This document shows positions 53,601-61,251 of a DNA stretch of 64,000 nucleotides, piece by piece. The stretch lies in the NCBI GenBank assembly GCA_002331385.1, contig DCYB01000004.1, forward strand, positions 1-64,000, given 5' to 3'. Position 1 is the first letter of the stretch. Every line of letters starts with the position of its first letter. The position numbers and the translations under genes were made by a program. Source of the stretch: Comamonadaceae bacterium UBA2121. GTDB taxonomy: Bacteria; Pseudomonadota; Gammaproteobacteria; Burkholderiales; Burkholderiaceae_C. Under the pieces are notes generated by a model. The model saw only the letters and a program-made list of their open reading frames with translations. It made no database searches and had not been told where the DNA came from.

Positions 53601-54203
53601 ATTGCAAGCAGAGAGCAGACTGCTTGACAACGTCTGACCGACAGGGGGGATGCACGGATTGGTGACAGTTCGCTCGCCCGGTTCTGGCGCATTGACGAAT
53701 CTGAAACCAAAAGCGGGAGGCCTGGGGGCCATGAAGTAAGCCCAGGTGGAGTAGACATCCACGTCCGCCGTGTCGTAGGTCGTGACGGCGAAATCGATGC
53801 GGTTGAGATAGCGCTCCAGTGTGCTTCTGATTCCGGCCTTTGCCACATTCAACCGGCTTGCACCATTGTCATGCAGCATGGAGTTGCGGCTCACCGTATA
53901 CGGAGCCATGCCCGCGTCATTGGCAGCCACGCTGGGTGGCGTAAAGCCAGCGGGCACCTTGTAGTTCACAGGCGACGATGAATTCACCAACGAGCCAAAT
54001 GCCGGGTGTCCGGCATACATCCCGGAGCCCGTCATGATGGCTCCGCTGAGCGTGCCATCCATCGATTGCGAGTTGCCTAGTGCGAACACAATCTGGGGTC
54101 GAGTCGCTTGAGCCATAGCGCCCGGCGACAGAAAGGCGAGATAAACGCTCGTCAAAATAATGCACGATTGCGGATGCAGGATAGTGCGAACCCGTTTTTT
54201 CAT
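50664..54203 (-). CDS. pilY1: Type IV pilus tip/biogenesis protein PilY1
   Basis: A 1179-residue secreted protein with a signal peptide (cut near GAMAQA). The N-terminal two-thirds contain vWA-like elements (QIVFALGNSQSMDG, YVILLTDGLPTQS, KTYVVGLGAGVDS). The C-terminal third is the PilC/PilY1 beta-propeller (SNDGILYGVDVNSGIMQWGWMP) with an acidic RDKDGGDVF loop that could bind calcium. The MIDAS DxSxS reads GNSQS, so metal binding in the vWA part is doubtful. It is last in the minor-pilin operon, 15 bp after pilX, as usual. The region is less GC-rich than the flanks. Confidence 0.95.
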   Translation of the reverse strand: MKKRVRTILHPQSCIILTSVYLAFLSPGAMAQATRPQIVFALGNSQSMDGTLSGAIMTGSGMYAGHPAFGSLVNSSSPVNYKVPAGFTPPSVAANDAGMAPYTVSRNSMLHDNGASRLNVAKAGIRSTLERYLNRIDFAVTTYDTADVDVYSTWAYFMAPRPPAFGFRFVNAPEPGERTVTNPCIPPVGQTLSSSLLSACNNVASLYPMSEKKEFGDFRNGRRMVISDSSDDAAINDVLYENLDLLKTRSLFVASGVIEALKDNEKVDLNGLGVEPLTPYDVFTLEDYNHGGISLTYRSIRPYLGFLLTNTPTNAGYIPYAPQVMHLRRGFGYYAGQQRVDSARVSQDMTDLGLQTSAAKMAEAMRNFAPLLEPETNNVHTPEIKAAATQAATAGLVRGSGDLLKKLGTNCAGQYVILLTDGLPTQSLDSKVWPPLGSAAGVGYGVYATFAGMPANAEWGLRDGTSSSLPYGTLIADTRQQTNDQAVIDAIAEIKALNDAGIKTYVVGLGAGVDSTVNPAAHAVLNAMAIAGGTAQQYPANDVPSFQSALESIAAQISTSSQIMAPLAASSLDMGSILYLSSTNSLVGDIAGHLEAYETQTGSDAVMGVADTTSALWDAGTPEKMPASLRKASIFTTAASGLHDAQGAGALVKLADLGNPSRTSDYDEAAFGWPQTAPSSCVPDIETVLAYTFNPSFNSKGDTSGAGLQFPAGIQGCSYLAGRKLNWMLGSLSPDNGALYMERPKEMPAELADVGGYASFFSVNKNRRPVVLLTSNDGILYGVDVNSGIMQWGWMPRPFVSRLSRYADFQGQRLFDGGFQVVDAPWRDEPTEAVDWATYIVGTAQGGAYHYALRMDAGRPPWSIMQPLPSRQAWGIAVPDGHSPKAQKPIIAKIGNSQFALFIVNRFSGADMSSELYEVNVATGKMQSASGRLGFVASSTMTYDASRGKLWVGDTEGGVWSIDVTGSSYDDAQGARKLGTVQPAEAINFVGAGYSKWKNADYVWATTRHKLSVFEAASEDTKAKWTTAGGSNPKGHSTDEEVEVSGLMANSEISDAPIIGLGDDDDGEIAEVLVVPVHVPPAEDSCGLGHGYYFFFDLASGDAPRTEVIHNDEVITGNYIDAGVGSAFTPSAHRDKDGGDVFLPGTNAPVGEKTLGHVRFKRGEAGSPPGNKLIMWRRL

Positions 54204-54218
54204 GACTGCTCCCTCGTA

Positions 54219-54839
54219 TCAGGTTTTGACACACCGGCGGTATACCGCCTCGATCGTTGCTGAGGTTGGTCCCTTATCGGACGTACTGGATGCCTCCTGC
54301 ACATGAACAAAAATGCTGTAGAAGTCGGCCTTGTATCTGGAGTGCCCACAGGTCCTGGAGCTTGTGGGAATGTTCGTTGGCACCACCACGTATTTGACGA
54401 TGTACTGGAACTGGCCATCCGTGCAAGCCAGCGGGCCGCTAACGCCTACGCAGTGCCGTGCGCAGCGCTTGTCGCCGCTTTCCGTGCACACACTCCAGTA
54501 ACCTTCGTTGTCCGTGCCGACCGCTCCCGGGGCAGGCCAATCCGTTGCCGGTGCGACAAACCAGTTGGACGCAGCAGGCACGTCTTCAATTCGCTGGTTT
54601 TCGCCCACGACGGCTTCAATGTTCCGCACAATCAGCGGCAATGCCACATCGCTCATGTGCACATTCTTTTCGCGCTGCAGCTCATTGCCTGCCACGACCG
54701 TTTCATTGAACTGCTCGCGCATCATGTAGAGTCCGCCCAGCATGACTACCAACAAGGCAAGCAGGACGAACAGCAAGACGTTACCCGTGTGCCGGCGGGC
54801 TCCAGATCTGCGCACCATGGCGTTGCGGCGTGAAATCAT
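54219..54839 (-). CDS. pilX: Minor pilin-like protein PilX
   Basis: A 206-residue protein with one N-terminal hydrophobic helix (NVLLFVLLALLVVMLGGLYMM) after a basic leader, typical of PilX, but without the Glu5 of a classical pilin. The following domain has several Cys residues. The ATG at 54839 overlaps the pilW stop (ATGA) with GGAG upstream; a TTG four codons before is in frame. Position between pilW and pilY1 supports the call. Confidence 0.88.
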   Translation of the reverse strand: MISRRNAMVRRSGARRHTGNVLLFVLLALLVVMLGGLYMMREQFNETVVAGNELQREKNVHMSDVALPLIVRNIEAVVGENQRIEDVPAASNWFVAPATDWPAPGAVGTDNEGYWSVCTESGDKRCARHCVGVSGPLACTDGQFQYIVKYVVVPTNIPTSSRTCGHSRYKADFYSIFVHVQEASSTSDKGPTSATIEAVYRRCVKT

Positions 54840-56119
54840 CTCCCGCTCCAAAGTTGGTTGCGCAGGGCGATTTCAGACGTCAGCACCAGGAACCTGTCGC
54901 GCTTTTCTTCCTCATCCTTGGGTATGTAGCTGGTAAATGAGGGTGCATTGCTCCCCGATCCCGGACTGGGGATGGTCACACTGTCCACTTCCGGATTGTC
55001 CTTATGGCTTTGCATGGTTCGCGCCACTATGGCCACCACGACTGAGCGCACCGAGCGAGGGGACGTTACAGAGCCCCAGGGAACGTACTTTGTGACGCCC
55101 GAATCACCCTCCTGCGCGACTCCAAACAGGGCCTGCAAGCTGACAATGCCGGCCGCAACCGGCACTGGAGATCCCGCCAGCGATCCATCCGCCCGCAGCG
55201 TTGCACGCGCAAGCACCGGTACGGTTCCCGATTCTGTTCCGTTCGAGACACGCGCCACGTAATACACATAACGCTGAACATTGCGTTCAACATCTCCCTC
55301 CCCTTCGATCCTGAGTGTGGCATTTCTCAAAGTTGCGTCCGACAGCACACCTGCGCCCAGCCCTGCGTTGAATGCGTCGAACTGGTGGCTTCCTTCAAGC
55401 GTCACCTGCGCAGGGCTCGCTGGATTTCCGCCCGCAGCCTGCGTGGCTGGAGTCACGGAGCCGATCTTGAATCGCAGACAGGCATGGGAGGTGTCTGCGA
55501 GCGGAACGACGAGAGTGGCCGCGTCGCTGGCGTTAATTCCGATGACATTTCCCAGTGGCAGGATGTTCGAGTCCGCCTTGGCAGAAGAATGAACCGGTTT
55601 CACGGCATCAAACCCAGTGGTTGGCGCACGCACAGCCGCGGGCATCGTCGCAATGGTCAGCATCTGACTGACACTGCCAGTAGCTGCCCAACTCGGGAAC
55701 CCTTGCGGTCCCATGGTTCCATATGAATTCATGGTGTTTGCGCTGACGCCCGGAAACGCCAGGTCCGCGGTCTGCGGCTGCGCCATGACGGCGAAGATGG
55801 GAACGATGGGATGGGTCCCACTGCCGGTATGCATCCAGGTGGTATCGCAAGCAACGCCTGGGGCACCATTCAGCATGAACAAACTGTTCCCAATGTCCTG
55901 CTGGAGCACGTTCATCGCCACTCGCGCCTGATCGTTGCGTTGTCCCGTATCGGTGAGTTGCATGTTGGTGTACGCAAGGCGTGTCTGAATGATCAACACT
56001 GCCAGTACCACCAAAAGCGATATGAGAATGCCGACCAGCAGTTCGACCAGCGTGAATCCCCGATTCATCTCCCTCAGCGGCAGCCAACGTTGCGAGCGTT
56101 GTGGTCCATTACGCTGCAT
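54836..56119 (-). CDS. pilW: Minor pilin-like protein PilW
   Basis: A 427-residue prepilin: leader ends Arg-Gly21, cleavage before Phe22, with Glu26 at +5 (RGFTLVELLVGILISLLVVL). The long C-terminal domain has many beta strands, as in PilW. Its start (ATG 56119) is one base after the pilV stop, with GGGGG as ribosome-binding site inside pilV. A shorter leader starting at MNRG (56068) is also possible. Confidence 0.92.
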   Translation of the reverse strand: MQRNGPQRSQRWLPLREMNRGFTLVELLVGILISLLVVLAVLIIQTRLAYTNMQLTDTGQRNDQARVAMNVLQQDIGNSLFMLNGAPGVACDTTWMHTGSGTHPIVPIFAVMAQPQTADLAFPGVSANTMNSYGTMGPQGFPSWAATGSVSQMLTIATMPAAVRAPTTGFDAVKPVHSSAKADSNILPLGNVIGINASDAATLVVPLADTSHACLRFKIGSVTPATQAAGGNPASPAQVTLEGSHQFDAFNAGLGAGVLSDATLRNATLRIEGEGDVERNVQRYVYYVARVSNGTESGTVPVLARATLRADGSLAGSPVPVAAGIVSLQALFGVAQEGDSGVTKYVPWGSVTSPRSVRSVVVAIVARTMQSHKDNPEVDSVTIPSPGSGSNAPSFTSYIPKDEEEKRDRFLVLTSEIALRNQLWSGR

Positions 56120-56120
56120 A

Positions 56121-56612
56121 TCAAAGCCCCCCTACCTGAAAAGTAAAGGATTGGCTGCGCGCGGCCCCACTCTGGGAGGTCCATGCCACCTTCACCTTCG
56201 CCTCGCATTCCCCTTCCTGACTACCGATCGCACTCAAGACTATGGATACGCTGGGAGCACCCAATGGACTCTTTTCCGCAAAGATTTCGTTCAGCAGTAA
56301 CTGCAGCCCCGGGGGAGCGCCCCCTACCTGATCAGCAGTATTGAAGGAGAGGGACTGCGCTGTCGTACTGCATCCAAGCGCATTCGGACTTGCCTGTAAC
56401 ACGGCCCAGAAACGATTGCCATACGTTTGCACGGCAGTGATTTGCTCATTGGAGATGTGCGCTGACATCAGTGAGGCATAGAGCTTCGCGACGCTCAGCA
56501 GGCCGAAAGTGAAGATCAGGATTGCCGCGAGTACTTCCACCAGCGTCATCCCGCACTCCCTGGCGAGGGTGGCCCGAATACTGTGACTCCTTGTTCTCCA
56601 TGGGACATTCAT
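56121..56612 (-). CDS. pilV: Type IV pilus modification protein PilV
   Basis: A 163-residue prepilin-like minor pilin with leader ending Gly21, Met22 at +1 and Glu26 at +5 (GMTLVEVLAAILIFTFG). Part of the minor pilin complex that primes pilus assembly. The gap to fimT is 24 bp; the next gene, pilW, begins one base after its stop. Confidence 0.91.
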   Translation of the reverse strand: MNVPWRTRSHSIRATLARECGMTLVEVLAAILIFTFGLLSVAKLYASLMSAHISNEQITAVQTYGNRFWAVLQASPNALGCSTTAQSLSFNTADQVGGAPPGLQLLLNEIFAEKSPLGAPSVSIVLSAIGSQEGECEAKVKVAWTSQSGAARSQSFTFQVGGL

Positions 56613-56636
56613 GGCTTGCTCCTTGCTTTGCGCGCC

Positions 56637-57146
56637 TTAAGAACTGGTTTTCACGTTCATAAGCACCAGTCCCGACAGCAGCACCTGCATCGTCCAGACA
56701 TTCCCTGATTTGCCTGTCGCAATGATTTGCGGTGCAGCGCCGTTGCTGATCAGTCCGCGCGAATTGAATTCGATGGTGACCCCCGCGGCGAAGTCCTTGA
56801 CACTGCACTCCTTCAGCGGCAGTGCGTCTGTCATTGAGTGGTTACTCTGCTCGGTCCAGGTCATCGTGTTTGTGCTTCCGGGAATCCGGACCTGGGTACT
56901 CCATGTGCAATCGCCGTTCACAACTACCTTTACACCCTCGGAGCTGGTGGCCGCCCGATTGCGCGCCCAGGCCATATCCTGCGGAAAGCGCCTTAACACC
57001 GACGAGGCCCGCGCATTCTGAATGGCGTCCGATAAGCTGGGGGCAGCCAGCAACAGAGCGATCGCGAGCATTGCGAGCGTTACCATCAGCTCGATCAACG
57101 AGAAACCGCGAGGCCGGCAACGGTTGGGAGCAAAGGCCGTTGTCAC
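56637..57146 (-). CDS. fimT: FimT/FimU-type minor pilin (GspH family)
   Basis: A 169-residue prepilin with leader ending RPRG14, Phe15 and Glu19 at +5 (GFSLIELMVTLAMLAIALLL). The C-terminal half fits GspH/FimT. The start is GTG at 57146, overlapping the upstream pilin stop (GTGA), so translation is coupled. TTG at 57152 is also in frame. Confidence 0.9.
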   Translation of the reverse strand: MTTAFAPNRCRPRGFSLIELMVTLAMLAIALLLAAPSLSDAIQNARASSVLRRFPQDMAWARNRAATSSEGVKVVVNGDCTWSTQVRIPGSTNTMTWTEQSNHSMTDALPLKECSVKDFAAGVTIEFNSRGLISNGAAPQIIATGKSGNVWTMQVLLSGLVLMNVKTSS

Positions 57147-57610
57147 TCGCAATCCCCCGTTTGGCTACGAACCCAACATGCTTTGCCTGCACCGCCCCAG
57201 CCAGAAGGAACGGTGGTGGTTTTGCGCTCACCTTTCTCATTCAAGGTGAAGGTGATGCCAGTCAGGTCGGCTGATTTGCCGGTAGCCGTCATGATGATGG
57301 TCGCCGCCGTGACACTGCTACAGGCAAAGGTGAAGTTCTTGCTGCTGGGTGCGGTGGTTGGACAAGTCGAGTCCGCGTCATTTCCACCGAGCGAGTACGT
57401 TCGATTGTCTTGATAATATTGCTGAGCAGATAACCCCATCCCCGAGAGCAGGGAAAATGCCTCTGGCAACTTGGATCGCGTGATATATCGCTGATAGGAA
57501 GGCAACGCCACGGCGGCCAATATTCCAATGATGGCGACAACGATCATTACCTCGATAAGTGTAAATCCTCGGTCATACCGAATATTTCTTATATTCTCGA
57601 ACGTTTTCAT
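57143..57610 (-). CDS. pilE: Type IV pilin PilE
   Basis: A 155-residue type IV pilin: MKTFENIRNIRYDRG leader of 15 residues, then FTLIEVMIVVAIIGILAAVALPSYQ with Glu20 at +5. The C-terminal domain has four Cys; the pair in KACWVRSQTGDC forms the usual D-region. It may be a minor pilin of the PilE type rather than the major pilin, because it heads the operon fimT-pilV-pilW-pilX-pilY1. The start is ATG at 57610 with a weak ribosome-binding site. Confidence 0.93.
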   Translation of the reverse strand: MKTFENIRNIRYDRGFTLIEVMIVVAIIGILAAVALPSYQRYITRSKLPEAFSLLSGMGLSAQQYYQDNRTYSLGGNDADSTCPTTAPSSKNFTFACSSVTAATIIMTATGKSADLTGITFTLNEKGERKTTTVPSGWGGAGKACWVRSQTGDCE

Positions 57611-57639
57611 TTCTTGCGCCTCAGGCAACAACCAGGGGA

Positions 57640-57657
57640 GGCTCTTTCGAAAGAGCC
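57640..57657. other. 18-nt perfect palindrome upstream of pilE
   Basis: GGCTCTTTCGAAAGAGCC is completely self-complementary and lies 30 bp upstream of the pilE start codon and about 105 bp after the RCC1-protein stop. It has no T tract, so it may be an mRNA hairpin in the pilE leader, an operator, or a weak terminator of the upstream gene. Confidence 0.55.
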
Positions 57658-57762
57658 CATCCCTGATTTACTCACCAAAATACTGAACGGCGCGGAATTT
57701 CACACTCTCCAACAGTGACACGCATATCTACCCGCTTCCCATCACGCCATTCAAATCACCGG

Positions 57763-59310
57763 TCAGAAATCGATTTCCGCACCTGGCCAATCCACGTTAG
57801 GTCCGCAGCATCGCGTTTGATCGAGTTTATTGAGGTCGTTGTATCCCACTCCGTAGAGCCGACCTTCCACCGTTGTATAGAAAACGTGTTCCTTGCCACC
57901 GCCAATATCATGGACCTGATCCGCAGGCTGCCGCAAAGTGGGTTGTGCCCCATAAATGATCTCAAAAGCACTGCCGCCAGTTTGGCCCCACGTGTATATG
58001 TCGCCCTCTTCTGTGAGTGCCACTGAGCCGACATAACGGGCGAAGAGCTTCTTCACGCCATGCATGATGTGCACGGGGTCGGGACTGCTGATATTCGTGC
58101 GTTCGGTTCCCTGCCCCAAAGCGGCGTGCAATCCCCAACCGATGACTTCGCCATCGTCCAGAAGTGCTTCACCCCAACCATTTCCACCGGCAATCGACAC
58201 GATCCGGTGCGCATAGGGCGTCAGGCGATCCACCCGAACCGGCTCCCACACGATCTGCTGGACCCCATAGTTGGTCCCCTGCACACCCAGGCCACTGGCT
58301 TCGTTGTCACCCCAAGCCCAGACATGCCCCTCTTGCGTGACTGCAAACGCGCCCTCATAGGCAGCGCCAACCAACCGCGCGCGCTCACCGCCGAGATTCA
58401 CTTTGCGCGGCGTAAAGCTGTTGGGTGCAAATTTCTTGATTCCCAGTTGCCCATACGCGTTGTGTCCCCACGTCCAGACTTGACCGGTGACATCCAGCGC
58501 CATGCTGAAGTACTCGCCCACCGCAATCTGCGTCGCATCTTTCAGGACCAGACAAGGTGTATGTGCGTAACCAAAGAGGCATCCGGACTCGCCATAGCCA
58601 CTCTGCCCCCAACCGTACACATTGCCCGCATCGTCGCGAGCCACCAAGTGATAGGCACCACCGACAAAGTCCACGATGTTTTCGAGCGACTCCACCTCTG
58701 CCGGCGCATGGAAGGAGGGCACGACGGTACGTCCATTTCCTTGCTGGGCGCTTCCACGGAAACCCCAGACCACCGGCTTTCCATCCTCGCTGATAGCCGT
58801 TCCCGTCGTGATCATGGTGCCTGGCACCGCGCGCAGCCCTTTGACTGGAGGAATGGGCACGATAGTTCCCAGCATCCTGCTATTGCCAGCTCTCGCAGGC
58901 ACAGGGTGCGCGGCGGGCTCCGGTGCCGCATCAAGAACAGAAGCGGATACCGAAAAATCACCAACGCCGCTCATTCCGACGTGCCACTCACCGCCTTGGG
59001 GAGAGGTCACTTCATACGTCACAGCCGTTTTCTCCAGCGTGACATTGACGCCCGCGTCATTGCGCGACAGCAAACGGCCATCCGGTAATTGGATCCGGAC
59101 GCCTGTGGAATTCACAGCCGTCACAGTAATCAGCAATTTATGCGCGCCATGCCCCACTGCCAGCGGAAAGTTTTTCGACTCTCCCTGAATCAGCGTTCCG
59201 GTTTGCAATGCAATTTCATGCGATGGGCTTTGCGCTTGCGCCGCGCCATGCATCCCACCCAATGCCAGCGCAAGCGCCAACACCAGTCTTGAAAAATTCA
59301 ACAATTTCAT
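57763..59310 (-). CDS. Secreted RCC1-repeat (seven-bladed propeller) protein
   Basis: A 515-residue secreted protein: signal peptide MKLLNFSRLV then hydrophobic to AAQAQ, a beta-rich N-terminal domain (about 30-125) resembling PPC-type domains, a Pro/Ala linker, then seven RCC1-like repeats with Trp-Gly or equivalent at about 182, 234, 281, 333, 392, 441 and 488 (GNVYGWGQSGYG, GQVWTWGHNAYGQLG, GHVWAWGDNEASGLG). Seven repeats would close one propeller. It precedes the pilE operon on the same strand by about 150 bp. Function unknown; a surface or adhesion role is plausible given the PilY1 propeller next door. Confidence 0.85.
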   Translation of the reverse strand: MKLLNFSRLVLALALALGGMHGAAQAQSPSHEIALQTGTLIQGESKNFPLAVGHGAHKLLITVTAVNSTGVRIQLPDGRLLSRNDAGVNVTLEKTAVTYEVTSPQGGEWHVGMSGVGDFSVSASVLDAAPEPAAHPVPARAGNSRMLGTIVPIPPVKGLRAVPGTMITTGTAISEDGKPVVWGFRGSAQQGNGRTVVPSFHAPAEVESLENIVDFVGGAYHLVARDDAGNVYGWGQSGYGESGCLFGYAHTPCLVLKDATQIAVGEYFSMALDVTGQVWTWGHNAYGQLGIKKFAPNSFTPRKVNLGGERARLVGAAYEGAFAVTQEGHVWAWGDNEASGLGVQGTNYGVQQIVWEPVRVDRLTPYAHRIVSIAGGNGWGEALLDDGEVIGWGLHAALGQGTERTNISSPDPVHIMHGVKKLFARYVGSVALTEEGDIYTWGQTGGSAFEIIYGAQPTLRQPADQVHDIGGGKEHVFYTTVEGRLYGVGYNDLNKLDQTRCCGPNVDWPGAEIDF

Positions 59311-59670
59311 ATTTACCCCTCAATTCCAAATCTAATACATAGAATTTGAAATAATTAAAATCACTCATCCACCCGCACAGCAATATGTCGCCCGACTAAA
59401 TCAATATTCCAATTAAAGTATCATTAATTATCAATTTATCTCAACCACAATCCCGACAAATTGACGACGATCAACCACGTCAAACTAAGAAAAATTCCGA
59501 TTGTCAAGAACATTCAATATGTACTGGTATTTGCAATCCAATATCAACAAATCTACCAGATACAAATACTTACCAACCAAATAAGCACGAATTCGCACGC
59601 GCACCCACAGGCGAAAAAGTCACTGCAGTAAACCGCTGCAAAAATAGTCGCCATATCAAAATTCAGCGCG
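59311..59670. other. AT-rich upstream region of the RCC1 gene
   Basis: About 360 bp with obviously low GC compared with the rest of the window, with no supported open frame. It contains many A/T-tracts and probably the RCC1 gene promoter; its ribosome-binding site GAGGGG is just upstream of the start. Such DNA often binds H-NS-like silencers (MvaT/Bpf type) or marks foreign DNA. Confidence 0.6.
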
Positions 59671-59671
59671 C

Positions 59672-59700
59672 AAAAAAACCGCGATTGAATCGCGGTTTTT
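59672..59700. terminator. Bidirectional terminator after pepP
   Basis: CCGCGAT/ATCGCGG (59679-59685 with 59689-59695), loop TGA, A run before and T run after. It lies about 87 bp beyond the pepP stop and would end pepP transcription on the - strand. Confidence 0.92.
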
Positions 59701-59786
59701 GGTTTCTAGCAGGTATTAAAAATTAAGGCACCTGCTGCACAGCAGAGATCGACACAAGCGCGCCGATCGACTATTGCAAAGAGTCC

Positions 59787-61178
59787 TCACTCTCTCATCA
59801 ACGCCTCGATGTCATCGGCCTTCACCGGCACGCCACGGGTCATGAGCTCACAGCCCGATTCGGTCACCACGGCATCGTCTTCGATGCGAATGCCGATGTG
59901 GTGGTAACGCTCGGGTACGCCGGGTGCCGGGCGCACATAGATACCCGGCTCGATCGTGGTGACCATTCCGGGGCGCAGGATGCGGCTGGGGCGGTTCTTG
60001 ATGGTTTCGCCGGAGAGCGGGTCCGTGCGCTCGCTCACGTCGCCCAGTTCCGTGGGCTCGACGTAACTGCCGCAGTCATGCACGTCCATGCCCAGCCAGT
60101 GGCCAGTACGGTGCATGTAGAACTGGAAATACGCGCGGGAATCGATCACGTCCTGCGCATTGCCCACCTTGTTGGCATCCAGCAGGCCCAGATCGAGCAT
60201 GCCCTGCGCGAGCACGGCCACCGTCGCGTCATGCGGATCGTTGAAACGCGCGCCGGCCTTGGTGGCAGCGATCGCCGCGTTCTGGCTTTCCAGCACCAGA
60301 TCGTAGAGCGCACGTTGCGGGCCACTGAACACGCCATCGGCAGGAAAGGTGCGCGTGATGTCGCTGGCATAGCCATCCAGCTCGCAGCCTGCATCGATCA
60401 GTACCAACTCGCCCTTGCGCACGGGCGCCTTGTCGGCGCGGTAATGCAGCACGCAGGCGTTGGCACCGGCGGCGACGATGGAGTCATAGGCCGTGTACTG
60501 TGCGCCGCTCTGGCGGAATTCATGCAGCAGTTCGGCATCAAGATGGTATTCACGCACGTCCTCGCCCGAGCGCAGCATGCGGGCCGAGCGCTGCATGGCG
60601 CGCACATGGGCGCGCGCACTGATGATGCCGGCGCGGCGCATGATGTCCAACTCGTGCGCATCCTTCACCAGCCGCATTTCGTCGAGCAGCGCACACAGGT
60701 CGCCTTGTGCCGTCGGGCACAGGGCGCCGAAACGCACGCGCGCGCGCACTTTGGCGAGCCAGCCTTCCACCCGCGCCGCCAATCCGTCGTGCGTGGCAAA
60801 CGGGAACCAGACGCACTGCGTGTTCTCCAGCAGGCGCGGCATGCGTGTCGATAGGTCGTTGATTGAATGGGCCGCATCCACGCCCAACGTGCTCACCGCA
60901 GCATCGGGGCCGAGACGGTAGCCGTCCCAGATTTCGCGCTCCAGATCCTTGGGCTGGCAAAACAGGGTGCTGGTGCCATCGGCGGCCAGTACCAGACAGG
61001 CGTTCGGCTCGGTGAACCCCGTCAGATAGTAGAAGTAGCTGTCGTGCCGGTAGAGGAAGTTGTTGTCGCGGTTGCGCTGTCGCTCGGGTGCCGTGGGGAT
61101 GATGGCAATGCCGCCCTCGCCAAGTTGGGCCGCCAGACGCGCCCGACGCTGGGCGTAAACAGATGCAGTGGAGTTCAT
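59787..61178 (-). CDS. pepP: Xaa-Pro aminopeptidase
   Basis: Metallopeptidase releasing N-terminal residues before proline. The 463 residues have the creatinase-like N-terminal domain and a pita-bread catalytic domain. The metal ligands are visible: DAGCELDGYASDITRTF (two Asp), HRTGHWLGMDVHDCG (His), EPGIYVRP (Glu) and IRIEDDAVVTESG (Glu). I chose the ATG at 61178 with AGGA eight bases upstream; an in-frame ATG three codons before is possible. Confidence 0.94.
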   Translation of the reverse strand: MNSTASVYAQRRARLAAQLGEGGIAIIPTAPERQRNRDNNFLYRHDSYFYYLTGFTEPNACLVLAADGTSTLFCQPKDLEREIWDGYRLGPDAAVSTLGVDAAHSINDLSTRMPRLLENTQCVWFPFATHDGLAARVEGWLAKVRARVRFGALCPTAQGDLCALLDEMRLVKDAHELDIMRRAGIISARAHVRAMQRSARMLRSGEDVREYHLDAELLHEFRQSGAQYTAYDSIVAAGANACVLHYRADKAPVRKGELVLIDAGCELDGYASDITRTFPADGVFSGPQRALYDLVLESQNAAIAATKAGARFNDPHDATVAVLAQGMLDLGLLDANKVGNAQDVIDSRAYFQFYMHRTGHWLGMDVHDCGSYVEPTELGDVSERTDPLSGETIKNRPSRILRPGMVTTIEPGIYVRPAPGVPERYHHIGIRIEDDAVVTESGCELMTRGVPVKADDIEALMRE

Positions 61179-61251
61179 GGGCGCCATCCTACTGCGGCGG
61201 CGACTTTTGCGCCGGAGTTCCTTCGTCAATCGGGTGGGCGATATGCTTGGA

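Noticed and set aside
57611..57762. Sigma-54 promoter before pilE
   Set aside because: No GG-N10-GC pair with TGGCAC/TTGC-like elements was found on the - strand.
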